Shown in pieces: positions 58,601 to 64,000 of a DNA stretch of 64,000 nt; positions within the stretch are counted from its first letter, which is position 1, and every line of letters starts with the position of its first letter. Location of the stretch: assembly GCA_039519185.1 (NCBI GenBank), contig CM076849.1, positions 66,136,834 to 66,200,833 of the forward strand, given 5' to 3'. Both the position numbers and the translations under genes were made by a program. The notes under the pieces were generated by a model. It was not told the DNA's origin. It did not search any database and saw only the letters and a list, made by a program, of their open reading frames with translations. Origin of the DNA: Astragalus membranaceus (taxonomy: Eukaryota > Streptophyta > Magnoliopsida > Fabales > Fabaceae).

Positions 58601-59069
58601 CTTTGCATGGCTATCGCACTTCAGTACGCACCTCAATCGGAGCAACCCCTTTTTCCCTGGTGTACGGGTCAGAGGCAGTCCTCCCTATTGAAGTTGAAAT
58701 ACCCTCTTTGCAGGTATTGATGGAGACCAAGTTGGAAGAGGCTGAATGGGTTCAAGCCCGTCTCGATCAGTTGAACCCATTGAGGAGAAAAGGATTACCA
58801 CCTTATGTCACGGGCTGTTGTATCAGCAGAGGATGAAAACAGCCTTCGACAAGAAAGTTCGCCCTCGAGAATTCAACGAAGGGGACCTTGTGCTCAAGAA
58901 AATCCTGCCTATTCAGAGTGATCCCCGTGGGAAATGGACTCCAAAGTATGAAGGGCCTTATGTGGTCAAGAAAGCTTTTTTCGGAGGAGCGTTGATACTC
59001 ACCCATATGGATGGAGAAGAATTCCGAAACTCAGTCAATTCGGATTCTGTCAAGAAGTACTATGCCTAA
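55620..59069 (+). pseudogene. pol: Element D pol: RT, RNase H, second RNase H, integrase; two stops and a frameshift
   Basis: RT from about 55900 (VKQKLRRMKPEMSLKIRDEV), with YVDDM at 56446-56460. In-frame TAG at 56095-56097 (KYP-stop-WVAN, CAA in A) and at 56980-56982 (LSK-stop-FTD, AAA in A). RNase H about 56860-57230, second RNase H about 57340-57720, integrase with HHCC about 58015-58145. The catalytic residues lie in WGMDVIGP (58218), ITDNGSNLNS and NGAVEAANKN. A frame change near 58780 moves the C-terminus to 58782-59069 (RMKTAFDKKVRPREFNEGDL, ending VKKYYA). One of two adjacent Cys codons of A (EKTCCAL) is absent. Confidence 0.9.
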
Positions 59070-60820
59070 GAAAAATAAATGAAAAAAGAGAAAGATGAGC
59101 CCAGCAAGAATTAGCTCGCTAGGTTGAAAACCCGAAAGGGCGGCCTAGGCAAAATCTGAGCGACCCGGTGGATTGAAAACCCGCAAAGGGCGATCCAGGA
59201 AAAAATTAGGGTCAGAAAGCTAGGGCATGAAAGCAAACAAAGGCATACAGCACCCCCGAAGGTCTGGATAAGAGGATGGTCAAGGTCATGAGCATAAGTG
59301 TTTGGCAGTGTTCCACAGAGATGGACATTCCGAGATTTGCTCCTCTTTTTCTTGTCTCTTTGCAGTTTAAATTTTCATAGGGTGTAACCTTCTGTACAAT
59401 CGGCTTCTATATCAATAAAGTCCAACCTTTTCATATCTCTTTGTTTTCTATTTTTGCTTTTTCTGCTCAAAATAAACGTTTTATGATGATGGTAACACTG
59501 ATCTGTAAAACATGTGCATAAATCATAGAGCATCACAATCATTGCGAAATTTCTAAAAGTCATGGGAAGGAAACAACCTCTCAAAGCGAATTAAGTTCGC
59601 AAGGAAATAATTGCGCTCATAATCACCTCAAAAGACAAATCATAAGGCAAACCTGCACTGGGCTCATGCGCCGCCACAAGTCTAATGGGTTCCTCAGTCT
59701 CGTCATGGGTTGGTCGAACCAGCAAAAGAAAATAAGCCAAAAGAGCAAAAGAGCAAACAAAAAACAGATGATCAGAAAAAAGAAAGCTAATCAGGCAAAA
59801 TCATTCAAAAAAGAGCAAAACAAAGAAAAACAGATGATAAAAACAAAAAGAGCTGATCAGGAAAAAACAGTCAGACTAAAAGAAGAACTTCAGGAATGTT
59901 CCACCACATTCATCATCACACCAAAATCATAGCATTGCATGCACCTGCATAACATGCCCTTGCATAACATGCACCCATGCTCCATGCACTATTCCTTGCA
60001 TCAACTGACGTATGCAGGTACCTCAACTCAGTGCGGCAGCATTGACCATTTCAATCAATCAATCAACAGGATTTGCGAATCCCTTCAGGACCCATGTGTC
60101 CCTTCAAAAGCAGACTCCACCTCGTATTCGAGCTACGGTTTGCGACTTCGTTCATTACCCAGAGCTAGTGAGCTCATTTCAGTTCAGATCACGTCGTTAT
60201 CGAGCATCGGCGAATCATCCGACCCAAGGTCCTTCAGTATAGTTCAAATCAAAAGTCCACACAACGACTTTGAACTCTACCTTCATGTCACTAAGTCATC
60301 TCTGAGCATGACAGATCTTCAGACTCCATTTCCTTCAAGACTAGCTGTGTCAGCCTAAGGCACGGCATACGTCCTTCGAGGTAAAACATATCGGTCCCAC
60401 AACTCGATATTGAACTTCAGGTCGCTCGAAAAGGCCACCCTCAGAGCCCAGGTGCTCCTTCAAAGCCCATGTGCAAACTCGGATCGTGCGCGGTTCGTTA
60501 AAAGGCTTTAGGCAGCCTCCAGTGTCGGCTTACTGTAGGCCGATACCTTCTTTACTGCTTTCTTTACCGCTTTATTTCTTGCTTTTGCTGCTTGAGGGCT
60601 GGCACCAATCTATTTTCTGCTCCTGTTGGCTTACTAAGGGCTGGCGCTTCATCCATTGCAGTCATCTCGTGTTAGCACCTATGCATCAAAAAAAAAAGAG
60701 AAGAAAAAAAGAAAACTCAGGTTTCCCTAAGTAGACAAAATTGGTATGATTTCTGAATTCTTTATTTCAATTTTGCCTAGGAATATGTTTCGGCCAATTC
60801 ATATTCCTTGTCAAAATCCA
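59070..60820 (+). other. Element D 3' untranslated region
   Basis: Non-coding. Early on, two similar segments (GAAAACCCGAAAGGGCGGCC near 59127 and GAAAACCCGCAAAGGGCGAT near 59175) form a short direct repeat, each with a CCCG/CGGG-like dyad. Later come Lys/Gln-type A-rich stretches near 59720-59890. The short open frames here have no protein likeness. Confidence 0.7.
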
Positions 60821-60836
60821 AATAAAGAGGGGCAGC
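60821..60836 (+). other. Element D polypurine tract
   Basis: AATAAAGAGGGGCAGC directly before the 3' LTR start TGTCATACC. It primes plus-strand synthesis. Confidence 0.85.
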
Positions 60837-63800
60837 TGTCATACCCCAATTTTGTCCGCCCAAGTCAAAATATTTTTCTTAATTTTTAGGAATTTTAGAA
60901 AATAAAATAGTGCATATTTTTGCATTTTTAGGCATTTAAATAAAAGCAAATTAATTATTTTGGACCAAGACCAAGTCAAGGACGTGGCATACATGTTACT
61001 CTACCAAGGGTAATTTTTGTATAATTTTTGGAAAGAAAGTTCTAGTCCAAAATAATTAAAAATGCATTTTCTCCATTTTTAATGCATAGAAAAATGAAAA
61101 AAGACCATTAAATATTCCTCAATTATTAAATGACAATTTTTATTGTCATGAGTGATTAGAAGGATATTTTATGGTGCCAAAAAAAAATGTGACACATTTT
61201 CAATAGGTGCACTATCATTTGCATGCCCAAAAATTCAAAATTCAAAAAGAAAGTGCAAAGTGTCCTCAAATGAGACAAAAGACCAAAAACAAGTTTTTTT
61301 TTCTTCTTATCCTCTCATTTTCGCCCCACTCTCTCTCTCTCTCCCCCAAATTCTTCCACACTCTTCTATTGTACAATTATTCCTTAAGAATATTCTTGTA
61401 CTATCCTTAATCTTACCCATTTCATGCATATCCCTAATTCTCACTCACTCTCACATAGATTCATGCCCTCTTTTGTAAATTACCCCACTCACTTACACTC
61501 ACCTCTTCACAAGAAAATACAAAATTTCCTCTTTGGTAATATTCCATCTCAATTATGCCCTTAACCCTATCATATATGAGCCTTCATTCCCAAAATAAGA
61601 CAAGTTTTTTCACACAAACTATCCCTTCCTCTCTCCTCATTTTCGCCCACACCCTATTCTCCCTCACACTCATTTTTGTGTTTTCTCACTACACATAATC
61701 CAAGTGATTTCTAATCCTAGCCCTTCATTCAAATTTAAAACCCAATCCTAGAGCACCTAAGAAAAACAATGACCCAATTACCCCTAAACCTAAAATAACT
61801 CTATAAATACATTCTCATTTCCACACATCACAACCCTTGGCCTCTCATTTTCACCCTAGCACACCAAACACCTCCCCCTTCACTCTCCAAAACCGTGGCC
61901 ACCACACCCTCCTCCTTCATCCATTTTTGATTATTTTTTTTGTTCATCCAAACACCACCAATCCATCTCCCCTTCATCCCTCTCTCACATACTACTTCCA
62001 TTCTCCACTAAAACTCAAGAACTTTCATCAAGAGGGGGTGATCTTCATTTTGGGCGTGGGTTTATTTGTTGGTGTCCTTGGTTGATTTGTGTTCTTGCTC
62101 TCCATTTCTTGCATAATCTAGCTAGGATCTAAGGTATACTTTAAAACCCTTGCATCATCTTCAACCTTTTTGCATTAAAACCCATTTTCCTCTTCATTTT
62201 TCATTTCGCATATCATTATCATTTTGTTTAAAATGTAGTTTGTTGTTGTTGGTGAGAGGAGCCTTAAACACTATTGACAAGCACTTAGGGAGGCTTGGGT
62301 GTTTAAGGTGCCTCTCACCCTTGAATAATTGGTTTCATGTTGTGTGGTGTTAATTTCTTGTATTTCGCATACTATGATTAATGTGTTCTTAAGCTAATTT
62401 TGTTGTTCCTCTTTGCTTGATGATGTACAATCTTGGCATTGGTATTTGATTTTAGTGTTAAATGTTATTTTCAACATATTTCACTTGCAAGTATTTGTTG
62501 ATGATCTAGCAAGATGATTCCTACTTGTGCTTTGTGCACTTTATGTTAAGTAGTTGAGGATTGCTAGATGTGATTCAACCTTGTTTATGTTTTCTTTTAT
62601 TTTAGTCTTAATTTAATGTGCTTATTGTTAAGTGTGGATGATAGGCAAGTTGATTCTCACTAGTGCCTAGTGCACTTTTCTCAAAGTGAGAGGATTGCTC
62701 TATATGATTCAACTTTGTTTATGTGTTCTTTTATTTAAGTCTTGTTTTAATTTGCTTATTGTGAGTTGTGGATGATAGGCAAGTTGATTCTCACTAGTGC
62801 CTAGTGCACTTTTCTCAAAGTGAGAGGATTGCTCTATGTGATTTAACCTTGTTTATGTTTTCTTTTATTTTAGTCTTATTTTAATGTGCTTATTGTTAAG
62901 TGTGGATGATAAGCAAGTTGATTCTCACTAGTGCCTAGTGCACTTTTCTCAAAGTGAGAGGATTGCTCTATGTGATTCAACTTTGTTTATGTGTTCTTTT
63001 ATTTAAGTCTTGTTTTAATTTGCTTATTGTTAATTGTGGATGATAGGCAAGTTGATTCTCACTAGTGCCTAGTACATTTTTCTCAAAGTGAGAGGATTAC
63101 TCTATGTGATTCAACTTTGTTTTAATGTTTATTTATTTTTCTTATATTCTAGTTTGATCATTGTTCATTGTTGATGATCAATCATATGACTCCCACTTGT
63201 GCCCAGGGCATCATATTTTAAGTGGTGAGGATGGTTTTAGATGATTCAACCTTCCTCTTGTAATTTTGTTTTTTTAATGAATAAAAGATGAGATTGTAGG
63301 TTTATGGTTTAGGGTTCGTGAGGTATTGCAAGGGATAGGTTACCCAAAACCTTGATTCCCCCTCCTCTTTGATCGTGTTATTAACCTTTGGGCATTTGTT
63401 CATATTATTGATTGCAAAGGATAGGCTTACCCTAGTCTTGATGCAATTCCTTTTGTTCATGTTATTGAGAAATCATTGCTCACATGTTCACTAGCTTAAC
63501 TAAGATCATTCTATGCCTGTGATCAATTGTTTAATTGCTCTTGATGCAACTTAAATGTCTTGATTTAATTGTGTGTCATCCTCTCCACTTGTATGACCTC
63601 CTAATGAAGACGTAAGCCTACTTGCCTGTTGTAGCATAGAGTCATTAGGGTAAATACTCTCTTTCTTACACACACACACACATTTGTCAAGAGAACCTTA
63701 CTTTGCATCCTTGACATTTGAATCTTTGATTGTATTGGCATGTTTAGTCTTAGTTGACGTTCAACAAATGCGTGATTGCTCGATTAACGAATGTGCTTGA

Positions 63801-64000
63801 ACTTTATAACCAATCTTTGATAATAACTTCACTCTTTCCCAAAAACCTCTCAAACTCTTTTCTAACCAATGCAAGTTATTAGTGACTATCACCCAAAGCC
63901 TTTGCTTGTTTGATTGTCATGAACGCTATCAAGAGTTATTAGTAATGATCACTCAAAGTCTTTGCTTGCTTGGTCATTATGAAAGCTTTTCCTTTTTTCC
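60837..64000 (+). repeat. Element D 3' LTR, incomplete at window end
   Basis: Matches the 5' LTR from 31977 with scattered single-base and small indel differences. It includes the TATA box (61802-61809), the 134-bp array and the first two CUUU hairpins. About 1 kb of it lies beyond 64000. The visible divergence is low, so D is fairly young, although its coding region is broken. Confidence 0.93.

Larger units (their letters stand above)
31977..64000 (+). mobile_element. Element D: second Ogre-type Ty3/gypsy element, defective, inserted in copia E
   Basis: 5' LTR from 31977, matching 3' LTR from 60837, with ORF1, gag, protease/G-patch, intron and pol between, all on the plus strand. The order and protein sequences match element A. 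The left flank is ATCAT (31972-31976); the other duplication is off the window. Array F (36942-50425) splits ORF1. Stops, frameshifts and a deleted primer site make it non-autonomous. Without F it would be close to 23 kb. Confidence 0.93.

Noticed and set aside
59666..60734. Several 70-140-codon plus frames after D's integrase
   Set aside because: Overlapping frames in the 3' untranslated region with no conserved motif and no counterpart known in Ogre elements.

Overview
This window is a block of nested transposable elements from a large, repeat-rich plant nuclear genome. The Ogre-type Ty3/gypsy elements with split gag-pro/pol and an En/Spm (CACTA) element point to a eudicot; legumes of the pea/vetch type are a reasonable guess, but the sequence alone does not prove the species. 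I see no intact host gene, tRNA or rRNA gene. The only host-like coding sequence is pieces of genes carried inside the CACTA element.

Layout. (A) An Ogre/Tat-lineage Ty3/gypsy element on the minus strand fills 1-27946 and runs off the left edge: 5' LTR 24873-27946, tRNA-Arg-type primer site 24852-24870, ORF1 21795-23867, gag 19655-21476, protease/G-patch 2907-4358, a short intron 2703-2910, and an open pol frame (RT, RNase H, second RNase H, integrase) 1-2702. (B) A solo LTR with TGTAAC ends and a 5-bp duplication GATAC (4645-19649) splits A's gag-pro. (C) A 12.6-kb CACTA transposon (5331-17979, 3-bp duplication GGG) is inserted in B. By splicing, its TNPD-type transposase gene gives an open frame of 1131 codons. 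A second, TNPA-like gene has one visible stop. Between them lie at least three captured gene fragments: an NF-YC piece, a RIN4/NOI-like piece and a plant gene piece of unknown function. (G) 27947-28377 is unclassified non-coding DNA that looks like the 3' end of another LTR element. (E) A decayed Ty1/copia element (28378-31976, minus strand) was split by (D), a second Ogre element on the plus strand (31977 to beyond 64000). (F) Inside D's ORF1 sits a tandem array of a non-coding LTR element, LTR-int-LTR-int-LTR-partial int (36942-50425).

Order of events: A was hit by B, then B by C; E was hit by D, then D by F. D is dead: it has several stops and frameshifts, and its primer site and most of its leader are deleted. 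A's pol is open, but its gag-pro is broken.

The most unusual signals are two. First, the LTR/leader of both Ogre elements carries a series of RNA-hairpin-forming modules whose stems show paired (compensating) changes. One 74-nt block is identical at 72 positions between LTRs that otherwise differ a great deal. Second, the CACTA element has collected fragments of several unrelated genes while keeping its transposase frame open.
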